This document shows positions 5,088 through 12,419 of a stretch of 12,478 nucleotides of DNA, piece by piece; position 1 is the stretch's first letter; each line of letters opens with the position of its first letter. Below the pieces are notes generated by a model, which ran no database searches, had not been told where the DNA came from, and was given only the letters and a program-made list of their open reading frames with translations. Origin of the DNA: JAJBWD01 sp041821285 (GTDB taxonomy: Bacteria; Bacillota; Clostridia; Clostridiales; Clostridiaceae); assembly GCA_041821285.1 (NCBI GenBank), contig JBGUER010000091.1:1-12478 (forward strand). Direction: 5' to 3'. The position numbers were made by a program, and so were the translations under genes.

Positions 5088-7313
5088 TTAGGCTAATCTA
5101 TCATGATAAGTTCTATTTATTACCTCTAATTTTTGTTCTTTTGTTAATTTATTGAAATTAACAGCATATCCAGACACCCTAATAGTTAAATTAGGATATT
5201 TAAAAGGATTATTCATAGCATCTATAAGTTTTTCTTTTTTTATAACATTAACATTTAAATGATGTCCACCTTTTGAAAAATATCCATCTAAAATATATTT
5301 CAAATTAATAATTCTGTTATTTTCTTCTTTACCTAAAGATTCAGGAACAATAGAAAATGTATTTGATATCCCATCTTGACAAACATTTTCATAAGGAATT
5401 TTTGCCACAGAATTTAACGATGCCAAAGCTCCATTTTTATCTCTTTTATGCATAGGATTAGCTCCTGGTGCAAATGGTTCCCCGATTTTTCTTCCATCAG
5501 GTGTGGACCCAGTTTTTTTACCATAAACCACGTTAGATGTTATAGTAAGTACTGAAAGAGTATGAATTGATTTTCTATATGTTTTATGCTTTTTAAGTTC
5601 TTTTATGAAATACTTAACAATATCTACTGCTATGTTATCTACCCTATCATCATCGTTCCCATAGCATGGGTATTCACCTTCAATTTTAAAATCTTTTGCT
5701 ATTCCATCTTTATATATAGGCTTTACCCTAGCATATTTTATTGCACTTAATGAATCTGTTGCAACGGAAAGCCCTGCAACACCAAAAGCCATGAATCTTT
5801 TCAAATTCACATCATGAAGAGCCATTTGAGAAGATTCATAAGCATATTTATCATGCATGTAATGTATAACATTCATAGTATTTACATATAAATCTGCAAC
5901 CTCTTTTAAAACCTTTTTATAATTTTCGTATACTTTATCAAAATCCAATATTTCATCTTTTATTGGTTCAATATCATCAATAACCTTTATATTTAATATC
6001 TCATCTACTCCACCATTTATTGAGTATAATAATGCTTTTGCAAGATTACATCTTGCTCCAAAAAACTGCATATCATGTCCGACCTCCATAGCAGATACAC
6101 AACAAGCTATAGCATAATCATCACCATATATAGGTCTCATCAACTCATCATTTTCATATTGAATAGAATCTGTTTCTATTGAAATCTTGCTACAATAATT
6201 TTTAAATTCATCTGGTAAATCCTTAGAATATAAAATAGTTAAATTTGGTTCAGGACCTTCCCCTAAATTATTAAGTGTATTTAAAATTCTATAGGATGTC
6301 TTTGTAACTAATGTTCTTCCATCTAGTCCCATACCTCCTACTGATTCTGTTATCCAATTAGGGTCTCCTGCAAATAACTCATTATATTCTGGTGTTCTAA
6401 GATGTCTTACCATTCTTAATTTTATTACAAATTGATCTATAATCTCCTGAGCTTGTTTCTCATCTAATATCCCTGTTTTTATATCTCTTTCTATATATAT
6501 ATCTAAAAAGGTACTTACTCTTCCAAGAGACATTGCCGCTCCGTTATTTTCTTTAACAGCAGCTAAATAACCAAAATACAAAAACTGAGTAGCTTGTTTT
6601 GCATTTTCTGCAGGCTTACTTATATCCATACCATAAGATTCCGCCATGTTTTTAATTTTTTCTAAAGCTTTTATCTGTTCTTTTACTTCTTCTTTTAACC
6701 TAATATCATCTTCATTTAAAAAACTTTTTATTTTTTTAAATGACTTTTCTTTATCATTTATTAAATAATCTATACCATAAAGTGAAATCCTTCTATAATC
6801 ACCTATAATTCTTCCTCGTCCATAAGCATCAGGAAGTCCAGTTAAAAGAGAAACTTTCCTAACTAATTTCATTTTATCAGTATATACATCAAAAACTCCT
6901 TGATTATGAGTTTTTCTATATTCATTAAATATCTCATTTAATTTATCATCAATTTCATATCCATAAGCTTCTAGTGCTTGCTTTGCCATTCTTATTCCAC
7001 CATATGGGTTTATTATTCTTTTTAATGGCTCGTCACTTTGAAGCCCAACTATTAACTCATTATCCTTATCTATATACCCAGGTTTTATATTATCAATCCC
7101 TGATATATTTTTTAAGTCTATCTTTATATGATTTGTTTGCATTTCATCATGGATTATATTATTACACTTTCCCCATAATGCTTTAGTTTTCTCCGTTTCT
7201 TTTTCAAGAAAATCATCATCCCCTAAATATGGAGAATAGTTTAATTGGATAAAATTTCTAACATCTACGATTTCCCTCCATGTTCCTAAAATAAATCCCT
7301 GATAAGTTTTCAT
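5088..7313 (-). CDS. pflB: Pyruvate formate-lyase (formate C-acetyltransferase)
   Basis: This encodes the 741-residue glycyl radical enzyme that cleaves pyruvate with CoA to acetyl-CoA and formate, in the cytoplasm under anaerobic conditions. The two active-site cysteines are adjacent, C404-C405 in IACCVSAM. This is specific for PFL rather than for diol or glycerol dehydratases and other glycyl radical enzymes. The glycyl radical site is RVSGYAV with G715, 26 residues from the C-terminus as in the E. coli enzyme. TPEYNELFAGDPNW and GARCNLAKALLY also match PFL. The start is the ATG at 7313, directly after AAGGAGG; an in-frame reading extended to 7340 would translate the ribosome binding site itself. 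The gene is followed by pflA. It is preceded by a ZTP riboswitch with terminator and a promoter, so its expression should respond to folate one-carbon status. Confidence 0.97.
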   Translation of the reverse strand: MKTYQGFILGTWREIVDVRNFIQLNYSPYLGDDDFLEKETEKTKALWGKCNNIIHDEMQTNHIKIDLKNISGIDNIKPGYIDKDNELIVGLQSDEPLKRIINPYGGIRMAKQALEAYGYEIDDKLNEIFNEYRKTHNQGVFDVYTDKMKLVRKVSLLTGLPDAYGRGRIIGDYRRISLYGIDYLINDKEKSFKKIKSFLNEDDIRLKEEVKEQIKALEKIKNMAESYGMDISKPAENAKQATQFLYFGYLAAVKENNGAAMSLGRVSTFLDIYIERDIKTGILDEKQAQEIIDQFVIKLRMVRHLRTPEYNELFAGDPNWITESVGGMGLDGRTLVTKTSYRILNTLNNLGEGPEPNLTILYSKDLPDEFKNYCSKISIETDSIQYENDELMRPIYGDDYAIACCVSAMEVGHDMQFFGARCNLAKALLYSINGGVDEILNIKVIDDIEPIKDEILDFDKVYENYKKVLKEVADLYVNTMNVIHYMHDKYAYESSQMALHDVNLKRFMAFGVAGLSVATDSLSAIKYARVKPIYKDGIAKDFKIEGEYPCYGNDDDRVDNIAVDIVKYFIKELKKHKTYRKSIHTLSVLTITSNVVYGKKTGSTPDGRKIGEPFAPGANPMHKRDKNGALASLNSVAKIPYENVCQDGISNTFSIVPESLGKEENNRIINLKYILDGYFSKGGHHLNVNVIKKEKLIDAMNNPFKYPNLTIRVSGYAVNFNKLTKEQKLEVINRTYHDRLA

Positions 7314-7319
7314 TTTATT

Positions 7320-7326
7320 CCTCCTT
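7320..7326 (-). promoter_or_regulatory. Ribosome binding site of pflB
   Basis: AAGGAGG on the minus strand (7326-7320) sits six bases before the ATG at 7313 and decides the start. Longer in-frame starts at 7340 and 7331 would place this site inside the coding sequence. Confidence 0.9.
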
Positions 7327-7352
7327 GACATAAAATACAAAACTCAAAATGC

Positions 7353-7383
7353 AAAAAACCACCTGAGCTTTGTGCCCAGGCGG
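7353..7383 (-). terminator. Riboswitch-controlled intrinsic terminator ahead of pflB
   Basis: On the minus strand CCGCCTGGGC (7383-7374) pairs with GCTCAGGTGG (7368-7359) over ten positions, two of them G-U, around a 5-base ACAAA loop. Six U (7358-7353) follow. The left arm contains CCGCC, which is also the 3' half of the riboswitch pseudoknot. The terminator and the ligand-bound aptamer are therefore mutually exclusive, predicting an ON switch. Confidence 0.92.
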
Positions 7384-7439
7384 TCGGCTTATATCATCAC
7401 ACTCCCTGTGGTTTACCCACTTCCGCCAGTCATGTGATT
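7374..7439 (-). ncRNA. ZTP riboswitch aptamer (pfl motif)
   Basis: The minus-strand leader shows all the hallmarks of the pfl motif, which binds ZTP/ZMP. P1 forms between ATCACA (7438-7433) and TGTGAT (7401-7396), followed by the conserved TGACTGGCGG. A small hairpin pairs GTGG (7420-7417) with CCAC (7411-7408) around GTAAA, and the conserved GGGAG follows it. The distal part is CCGCCTGGGCA. GGCGG (7427-7423) pairs with CCGCC (7383-7379) to form the pseudoknot. ZTP accumulates when 10-formyl-tetrahydrofolate is short. Binding should prevent the terminator and switch on pflB-pflA, raising formate supply for one-carbon metabolism. This is the classic gene context that gave the motif its name. 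Confidence 0.96.
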
Positions 7440-7459
7440 CCTTTACTAATTACAGTTTT

Positions 7460-7488
7460 ATTCTAACAAACTATATCTTCAAAGTCAA
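7460..7488 (-). promoter_or_regulatory. Promoter of the riboswitch-pflBA transcript
   Basis: The minus strand has TTGACT (7488-7483), a 17-base spacer and TAGAAT (7465-7460), with a TG one base before the -10 box (extended -10). The predicted start near 7453 gives a leader that begins about 14 bases before the aptamer. The promoter lies right behind the antiporter stop codon. Confidence 0.82.
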
Positions 7489-7492
7489 TATA

Positions 7493-8698
7493 TTAAGAAA
7501 TACTTAATCCTTTATCTGCAGGTGATGTTTTAGAATAAACTACCTTAAGAAGTATTGGAGTTATTATTGTAGTTATTATTACAACTATTATTATAGGAGC
7601 AAAATATATAGGATTCATAAGTCCATATTGGGCACCTAAATTAGCAACAATAAGCGCAACCTCTCCTCTTGATATCATTCCAACACCAATTCTTAAGGAT
7701 TCATCCTTTGTATATCCACAAACTTTAGCACCAAGTCCACAACCAATAACTTTTGTTAAAATAGCTATTACTAATAACAAAACTGTGAAAATAAGAAGAT
7801 TTAAATTCATTCCACTAAACGTTGCTTTAAGTCCAACACTTGCAAAGAAAATAGGTGATAGTAACATATATGACATTATTTCCACTCTTCTTTTTATATA
7901 CCGTGCTTGCGTAGTATTTGATATAATTATTCCAGCTAAATAAGCACCTGTTATATCCGCAACTCCAAAATATTTTTCTGCTACGAAGGCCATTATTAAG
8001 CAAAAGGAAAAAGCTACAATAGGCAATCTTCTTTTTTTACCATGTTTTTTTGATAATCTATTAAATAATTTATAAAATAATATTCCTATTAAAACAGCCA
8101 ATGCGAAAAATGCAACTATTTTAAATAATACAAAGTAAATATTTACTTTAGGATCAGTAAGTGATGTTATTACAGTTAGTAGTATTATTCCTAAGATATC
8201 ATCTATAACCGCAGCTCCTAATATTGCTGTTCCCGATTTAGTATTTAATTTTCCAAGTTCTTGAAGTGTTTCTACTGTAATACTAACAGATGTAGCTGTA
8301 AGTATTATTCCCATAAAAATATTTTCAAGAAGTTTCTGATTACTTAAATTAAATGCACTTCCATCATTATTGAAAAATATAGCAACCAAAAAACCACCTA
8401 AAAGTGGTATTAAAACTCCTATAACAGCTATAACAAAAGATGCTTTACCGGCTTTCTTTAGTTCTTTTACGTCTGTCTCTAAACCAGCACCAAACATCAA
8501 TACTATTACACCAAGTTCTGACATTTTTATTATAAAATCTGTTTCATGAACTATATTTAACAACGATGGTCCTAATATCAAACCAGCTATTAAAGCTCCT
8601 ACCACTTGTGGCATTCTTATTTTCTTTGTTAATAAACCAAGAAATTTAGTACTTAATAAAATAAATGCCAAATCAACCAAAAAATGTATTTCTAACAA
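7493..8698 (-). CDS. Cation:proton antiporter of the CPA2 family (NapA/GerN-like)
   Basis: This encodes a 401-residue membrane protein of about 12 or 13 helices. Signatures of the Na_H_Exchanger family are MPQVVGALIAGLILGPS (29-45), LGVIVLMFGAGLETD (62-76), TATSVSITVETL (134-145) and AAVIDDILG (162-170). The adjacent pair D166-D167 is the ion-binding DD motif of Na+/H+ antiporters of the NapA/GerN kind. KefB/C proteins usually have QD and a C-terminal TrkA-N domain, and there is no such domain here. The likely role is Na+ or K+ extrusion in exchange for protons at the cell membrane. The start is a TTG at 8698 with a modest GGGGATGAG upstream. No better start is in frame nearby, and the N-terminus MLEIHFLVDLA fits the family. 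A promoter lies just upstream. No terminator is visible at its 3' end, so readthrough into the pfl leader is possible. Confidence 0.9.
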   Translation of the reverse strand: MLEIHFLVDLAFILLSTKFLGLLTKKIRMPQVVGALIAGLILGPSLLNIVHETDFIIKMSELGVIVLMFGAGLETDVKELKKAGKASFVIAVIGVLIPLLGGFLVAIFFNNDGSAFNLSNQKLLENIFMGIILTATSVSITVETLQELGKLNTKSGTAILGAAVIDDILGIILLTVITSLTDPKVNIYFVLFKIVAFFALAVLIGILFYKLFNRLSKKHGKKRRLPIVAFSFCLIMAFVAEKYFGVADITGAYLAGIIISNTTQARYIKRRVEIMSYMLLSPIFFASVGLKATFSGMNLNLLIFTVLLLVIAILTKVIGCGLGAKVCGYTKDESLRIGVGMISRGEVALIVANLGAQYGLMNPIYFAPIIIVVIITTIITPILLKVVYSKTSPADKGLSIS

Positions 8699-8735
8699 AT
8701 TCTCATCCCCAAACTGTTTTTTTTAATTCTTTAAG

Positions 8736-8764
8736 ATTTTAACACATTATTTTATTTATTTCAA
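8736..8764 (-). promoter_or_regulatory. Promoter of the antiporter gene
   Basis: The minus strand has TTGAAA (8764-8759), a 17-base spacer and TAAAAT (8741-8736), with a TG one base before the -10 box. The predicted start is near 8729, about 30 bases before the TTG start codon. Confidence 0.7.
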
Positions 8765-8778
8765 ATTGCAACTCATTC

Positions 8779-9411
8779 CTATCTATTTACTTTCTTTTTT
8801 CTAAAAAAATAAATTAGTAATGAAATTAAGCTAGATATTAAAATAATAAATAAAATAAAAAGCAATTCATGCAAGAAATAATTTTGAGGCAAAATATTTA
8901 TTACAGGATCATACCCAGGATCAAAAATCCAAAAATCATTATTAAAAAATATTTTATGAAATAAATCAAATGCAAAATCATAATTAATATATACAAATAA
9001 TAATATTATAAATGGTACTACCACTAATAATATTGAATTTATTAATAAAAAAATATAATTTTTTTTGAAAATTATATTTAAAACTATAGTAATAAACAAA
9101 GATATATAAAAAATATTATTAAATATTTTTATTATGTTTTTCACTTCTTCAAAATGAATTCTACCATTTTCAGATGTTTTGAATGAAGGAAGTTCTAATT
9201 CTCTTTCATCACTAACCAAATATTCAATCAAGTTATCGTAATTTTGCTTTATCTCTTCGTATTTCATATTATTATCTTGTTCTATATTTAAATATGTTAT
9301 ATCTTTATAATATATTGCTTTAAAATTAATAGCTATTTTTATAGAAAAACTTATAACTAATAAAAATGAAGATATAGCTAATAAAATTTCAACTAAATTA
9401 ATCTTTTTCAT
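8779..9411 (-). CDS. lit: TIGR01906/DUF1461 membrane protein, lipoprotein transacylase Lit family
   Basis: This encodes a 210-residue protein with a first helix at about 7-30, an extracytoplasmic loop to about 95, two central helices (about 99-142), a second outer loop and a last helix (about 182-203). The family signatures are YDNLIEYL (58-65), GRIHFEEVKNI (83-93) and FHKIFFNNDFWIFDPGYDP (151-169) followed by ILPQNYF. This matches TIGR01906, the family shown to be Lit. Lit moves the sn-2 acyl chain of diacylglyceryl lipoproteins to the N-terminal cysteine amine, giving lyso-form lipoproteins. H86 and H152 lie where the family's catalytic histidines are expected. The start is the ATG at 9411, behind AGGAGGAAG. 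It follows the WG-repeat gene by about 50 bases with no terminator between. The family call is confident; activity is inferred from characterised homologues. Confidence 0.82.
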   Translation of the reverse strand: MKKINLVEILLAISSFLLVISFSIKIAINFKAIYYKDITYLNIEQDNNMKYEEIKQNYDNLIEYLVSDERELELPSFKTSENGRIHFEEVKNIIKIFNNIFYISLFITIVLNIIFKKNYIFLLINSILLVVVPFIILLFVYINYDFAFDLFHKIFFNNDFWIFDPGYDPVINILPQNYFLHELLFILFIILISSLISLLIYFFRKKKVNR

Positions 9412-9461
9412 AGAACTTCCTCCTATTTCAGCATTCTACCGTTTCATTTGAATATTTAACA

Positions 9462-10460
9462 TTATATTGCTTTTATATACTCTCCTAGTTTATTTATGTA
9501 TCCAATTTTATTATTTAATTCTAGTCTAATTATTTCATCTGTTACTATAGATATTTCATCAAAAATAGGTTTTACTATATACTGTCCTTTTTTATCTATA
9601 ATCCCCCATTTTTCATTTTCTTCAATGGAAACCATATTTTCCAAAACTATCCCTATATTTTCATAATTTATAGGTAAAATTATTTCACCATTTTTATCAA
9701 TTAAACCATATTTATCTCCAATTGCTACTGTAGCTATAGAATCATAAAATTCTTCTGCATAATCATATTTTATTTCTATTTCTATATCCCCTTCATTGTT
9801 TATATATCCCCATTTATCCTTTAATGAAACTGCGGCTAATCCTTCATTGAAATCAGATGCAAAAGAAAATTTAGGTTTTATTACAAATTCTCCTTTTGTA
9901 TCTATATACCCGTATTTTCCTCTAAAACTTATAGCGGCTAAACCATTTTCAAATGATGATGCATAATCAAATTTATATGGTATTATATTTTTACCATTCT
10001 GGTCTATATATCCTAATTTGCCTCCTGATTGAACAAGTGCTAATCCATTTTTAAATTCATAGGCATCGTGAAATACAAAATCTATTTTCTTTTCACCTTG
10101 TTTATTAAAATACCCCCATTTAAAATCTTTCATTACGGGAATATATCCATGACTAATTATTCCTATATCATCATATTTTATTTCTATAATTTCCTTGCCA
10201 TTTCTGTCGATACACCCTTTTTTTTCATCTTTTTCAACAATTGCTATTCCATCTACAAAATTATATATATCATCGTATATTGGCTCAATTACAAATTCAC
10301 CCTGAAAATTTATATAACCATACTTATCTTTTTTCGCTGCTATGGCAATTTCATCATAAAAATCTTCTCCATAGTCAAACTTAGGTTCTATAACTACATC
10401 TCCTTTTAAATTTATATAACCAAATTTCTTCTTTTCGTATATTGGTAATAATCTATCCAT
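9462..10460 (-). CDS. WG-repeat (KWG/beta-strand repeat) protein
   Basis: After a 12-residue lead (MDRLLPIYEKKK) the 332-residue protein consists of nine consecutive repeats of exactly 34 residues plus a 14-residue partial tenth. The repeat consensus is roughly [WYF]GYIDxxGxxxIxPxFDxA, then a variable stretch, then GLAxVxxxxK. This is the WG_beta_rep family, predicted to build an all-beta scaffold for binding. No signal peptide, anchor or enzymatic domain is present, so it is probably cytoplasmic. The function is unknown. The ATG at 10460 is chosen because AGGAAGG lies five bases upstream. An ATG eight codons earlier, at 10484, has no ribosome binding site and would translate that SD. The gene lies upstream of the Lit-like gene on the same strand and is divergent from the LtaS-like gene, so co-transcription with lit is likely. 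Confidence 0.88.
   Translation of the reverse strand: MDRLLPIYEKKKFGYINLKGDVVIEPKFDYGEDFYDEIAIAAKKDKYGYINFQGEFVIEPIYDDIYNFVDGIAIVEKDEKKGCIDRNGKEIIEIKYDDIGIISHGYIPVMKDFKWGYFNKQGEKKIDFVFHDAYEFKNGLALVQSGGKLGYIDQNGKNIIPYKFDYASSFENGLAAISFRGKYGYIDTKGEFVIKPKFSFASDFNEGLAAVSLKDKWGYINNEGDIEIEIKYDYAEEFYDSIATVAIGDKYGLIDKNGEIILPINYENIGIVLENMVSIEENEKWGIIDKKGQYIVKPIFDEISIVTDEIIRLELNNKIGYINKLGEYIKAI
9465..10424 (-). repeat. 102-bp-period coding repeat array (nine WG repeats plus a partial tenth)
   Basis: The coding sequence repeats with a 102-base period that never slips over nine units (10424-9507). A 42-base tenth unit leads to the stop codon. The units are diverged at base level, so this is an old protein repeat and not a recent tandem duplication. 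Confidence 0.85.
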
Positions 10461-10465
10461 CTCAA

Positions 10466-10472
10466 CCTTCCT
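10466..10472 (-). promoter_or_regulatory. Ribosome binding site deciding the WG-repeat protein start
   Basis: AGGAAGG on the minus strand (10472-10466) is five bases from the ATG at 10460 and rules out the upstream ATG at 10484. Confidence 0.7.
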
Positions 10473-10496
10473 TTCAATTTTCATAAATATTTCTTA

Positions 10497-10525
10497 TTGT
10501 ATATAAATAAATATTATACTATAAT
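10497..10525 (+). promoter_or_regulatory. Probable promoter of the LtaS-like gene
   Basis: TTGTAT (10497-10502) and TATAAT (10520-10525) on the plus strand are 17 bases apart. The expected start near 10532 gives a leader of about 38 bases. The region is AT-rich, so other boxes are conceivable. One such box, TATAAA at 10553, would place the start on the ribosome binding site and is less likely. Confidence 0.6.
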
Positions 10526-10549
10526 AACTTTGTTTAATAAATATGTAAA
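10521..10549 (-). promoter_or_regulatory. Possible promoter of the WG-repeat / lit unit
   Basis: On the minus strand TTTACA (10549-10544), a 17-base spacer and TATTAT (10526-10521) form a fair promoter. Its -10 box lies on the same bases as the -10 box of the opposite promoter, so the two divergent units may compete for RNA polymerase. Confidence 0.4.
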
Positions 10550-10569
10550 TACTATAAAAAGGGGTTATT

Positions 10570-12378
10570 ATGAAAATTAAATTAAAAAATTTCATCAAAG
10601 ACAAAATAAAAAATAACATATATTTATTTACTGTGTTATCTATGTTTCTAAAAATATTTATCTTTCTTGCTCTAGTTTCTACATTGAATGCTACTTCAGT
10701 TAATGTAACTCGTGTATTTTTATCCGTTCCACCAATATTTTTATACTTATCATTTATTGTTATATTTTTAAGTTTTGGTTTACTTTTTAAAAACAAGAAC
10801 AAAACAGTTTTTTATATTTTAAACATATTATATACCTTATATTTATTAATTAGCATTTGGTATTTTAGAAAATACGGTAATTTCATATCTGCAAACAATC
10901 TTCTTCATCCAACTGAAGTCAATAGATTATATTTGGGCATTTTAGCTTATATAAGACCTATAGACTTATTGTTTATTGTGGATTTATTTATTATTCCTAT
11001 TAGAAAATTCAATAACATTAGTTTACTTGAAAATAAAAAAAATGGGCTAATCCTATTTTTTATGTCAATATTTATAAGTTCTACAATTCTCTTTTCCTAT
11101 CATTATATTTTCGATGTTCTTGGCAATGGAAAACCACGAAGGGTATTTGATATAACATGGAATCCTAATCTAACAATGTGTGATTTATCACCTCTTGGAT
11201 ATTTATTCTATGATTCCTATTATTACTTAATAGAAGCTAAAAATATCGAATTATCCCAAGAAGATAAAAATTCAATAGAAACTTTTTATGATAATAAAGA
11301 GGATTTACCTAACAACGCTTATTTTGGAAAATTCCAAGGTAAAAATTTAATTATAATTCAAGTAGAATCTTTAGAAAATTTTGTTATAAATCAAAAGATT
11401 AACAATCAAGAAATAACACCAAATATAAATAAGCTATTAAATAATAGTATTTATTTTCCCAATTATTATGATCAAGTTAATGGCGGTACAAGCTCTGATT
11501 GTTATTTATTAACTAATACATCTTTATATCCAATACAAGAAGGAAGCACTTTTTTTAATTATCCTAATACAACTTATAATTCTCTTCCTCTTATACTTAA
11601 AAATTACGGATATACATCAGAAGCCATGCATGCTGATAAAGGTGGAGATTGGAATTTTGTAAATGTTTTTCACAACATGGGTTATGATTCTATATTAGAT
11701 CAACATTCATTTATTCAAGACGAAATAATATATTTAGGCCTTAGTGATGGTAGCTTTTTATCACAGTCAGCTGACAATATAGCAAATTTAGAAAAACCTT
11801 TTTATTCTTATTCTATAACATTAACAAGTCACGGTCCTTTTAACATAGATGATGCATATAGAGAACTTGAGATTCCTAAATCTATTGATAAAACTCATTT
11901 AGGCGGATATTTTCAAAGTATAAATTATACAGATAAACAAATAGGACTATATATGGACAAACTTGATAAAACAGGATTATTAGATGATAGCATAGTAGTT
12001 ATCTATGGAGATCATGAAGGTGTTCATAAATACTATAGCAAAGAGCTTAGTTCTATAGAACCTCATGAAGATTGGTGGATGGAAAACAACAAAAAAATAC
12101 CTCTAATAATATATAGCAAAGATATGCAAGGGGAAGAAATAACTACTATAGGGGGGCAAGTTGACTTATTACCAACGTTATGTTATATTTTGGGAATAGA
12201 TGACGATTATTATAAAAATTCCGCTATGGGGAGAAATTTATTAAATACTAATGAAAATTTTGCTATTTTGAATAACGGAACTTATATAGGAGATGCTGAT
12301 TCTGAAGAAGAAATAACTAAAAAACAAAATAGTCTTAAACTGGCAGATAAAATTATAAAATCAGATTATTTTAAATAG
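10570..12378 (+). CDS. LtaS-like sulfatase-fold membrane protein (lipoteichoic acid synthase family)
   Basis: This encodes a 602-residue protein. Five membrane helices (about 17-40, 49-73, 79-98, 120-144, 158-182) are followed by an extracellular sulfatase-fold domain from about residue 255, the layout of lipoteichoic acid synthases. Catalytic landmarks are E266 in QVESLENF, the nucleophile T307 in GGTSSDC, and the metal ligands D481-H482 in YGDHEG. H354 (MHADK) and H421 (LTSHGPF) are also present. LtaS transfers glycerol phosphate from phosphatidylglycerol to a growing chain outside the membrane. One substrate-site residue differs. The WNR triad of S. aureus LtaS (W354-R356) reads W361-N-F here, so the arginine is replaced by phenylalanine. 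The substrate may therefore not be that of canonical LtaS. The start ATG at 10570 follows AAGGGG. The gene is divergent from the WG/lit pair and stands alone. Confidence 0.88.
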   Translation: MKIKLKNFIKDKIKNNIYLFTVLSMFLKIFIFLALVSTLNATSVNVTRVFLSVPPIFLYLSFIVIFLSFGLLFKNKNKTVFYILNILYTLYLLISIWYFRKYGNFISANNLLHPTEVNRLYLGILAYIRPIDLLFIVDLFIIPIRKFNNISLLENKKNGLILFFMSIFISSTILFSYHYIFDVLGNGKPRRVFDITWNPNLTMCDLSPLGYLFYDSYYYLIEAKNIELSQEDKNSIETFYDNKEDLPNNAYFGKFQGKNLIIIQVESLENFVINQKINNQEITPNINKLLNNSIYFPNYYDQVNGGTSSDCYLLTNTSLYPIQEGSTFFNYPNTTYNSLPLILKNYGYTSEAMHADKGGDWNFVNVFHNMGYDSILDQHSFIQDEIIYLGLSDGSFLSQSADNIANLEKPFYSYSITLTSHGPFNIDDAYRELEIPKSIDKTHLGGYFQSINYTDKQIGLYMDKLDKTGLLDDSIVVIYGDHEGVHKYYSKELSSIEPHEDWWMENNKKIPLIIYSKDMQGEEITTIGGQVDLLPTLCYILGIDDDYYKNSAMGRNLLNTNENFAILNNGTYIGDADSEEEITKKQNSLKLADKIIKSDYFK

Positions 12379-12381
12379 GAT

Positions 12382-12419
12382 AAAAAAAGAGATAGCTACA
12401 TTTAAATGAAGCTATCTCT
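12382..12419 (-). terminator. Intrinsic terminator facing left at the right edge
   Basis: AGAGATAGCT (12388-12397) pairs perfectly with AGCTATCTCT (12410-12419), and the inner CATTTAAATG can extend the stem after an A-A mismatch. On the minus strand a run of six T (12387-12382) follows the stem directly. On the plus strand AAATAAATC follows, with no U-tract. The hairpin is therefore best read as the terminator of a minus-strand gene entering from the right. It may still weakly stop the LtaS-like transcript. Confidence 0.75.

Noticed and set aside
6974..7186. Plus-strand open frame of 70 codons inside pflB
   Set aside because: It is antisense to a certain PFL coding region, is rich in Leu/Phe/Tyr from complementary codons, and has no ribosome binding site or family resemblance.
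5088..7313. Glycerol/diol dehydratase or choline TMA-lyase instead of PFL
   Set aside because: The adjacent cysteine pair C404-C405, the activase type and the ZTP riboswitch all fit pyruvate formate-lyase; the other enzymes have a single active-site cysteine.
7493..8698. KefB/KefC glutathione-gated potassium efflux protein
   Set aside because: The ion-binding motif is DD, the protein ends after the membrane domain, and there is no TrkA-N nucleotide-binding domain.
10068..10409. Plus-strand open frame of 113 codons inside the WG-repeat gene
   Set aside because: It is the complement of the repeat array; its Ile/Phe/Tyr-rich product is a shadow of the repeats.
10494..10802. Minus-strand open frame of 102 codons over the start of the LtaS-like gene
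   Set aside because: It is antisense to the membrane helices of a well-supported gene and overlaps the divergent promoter region.
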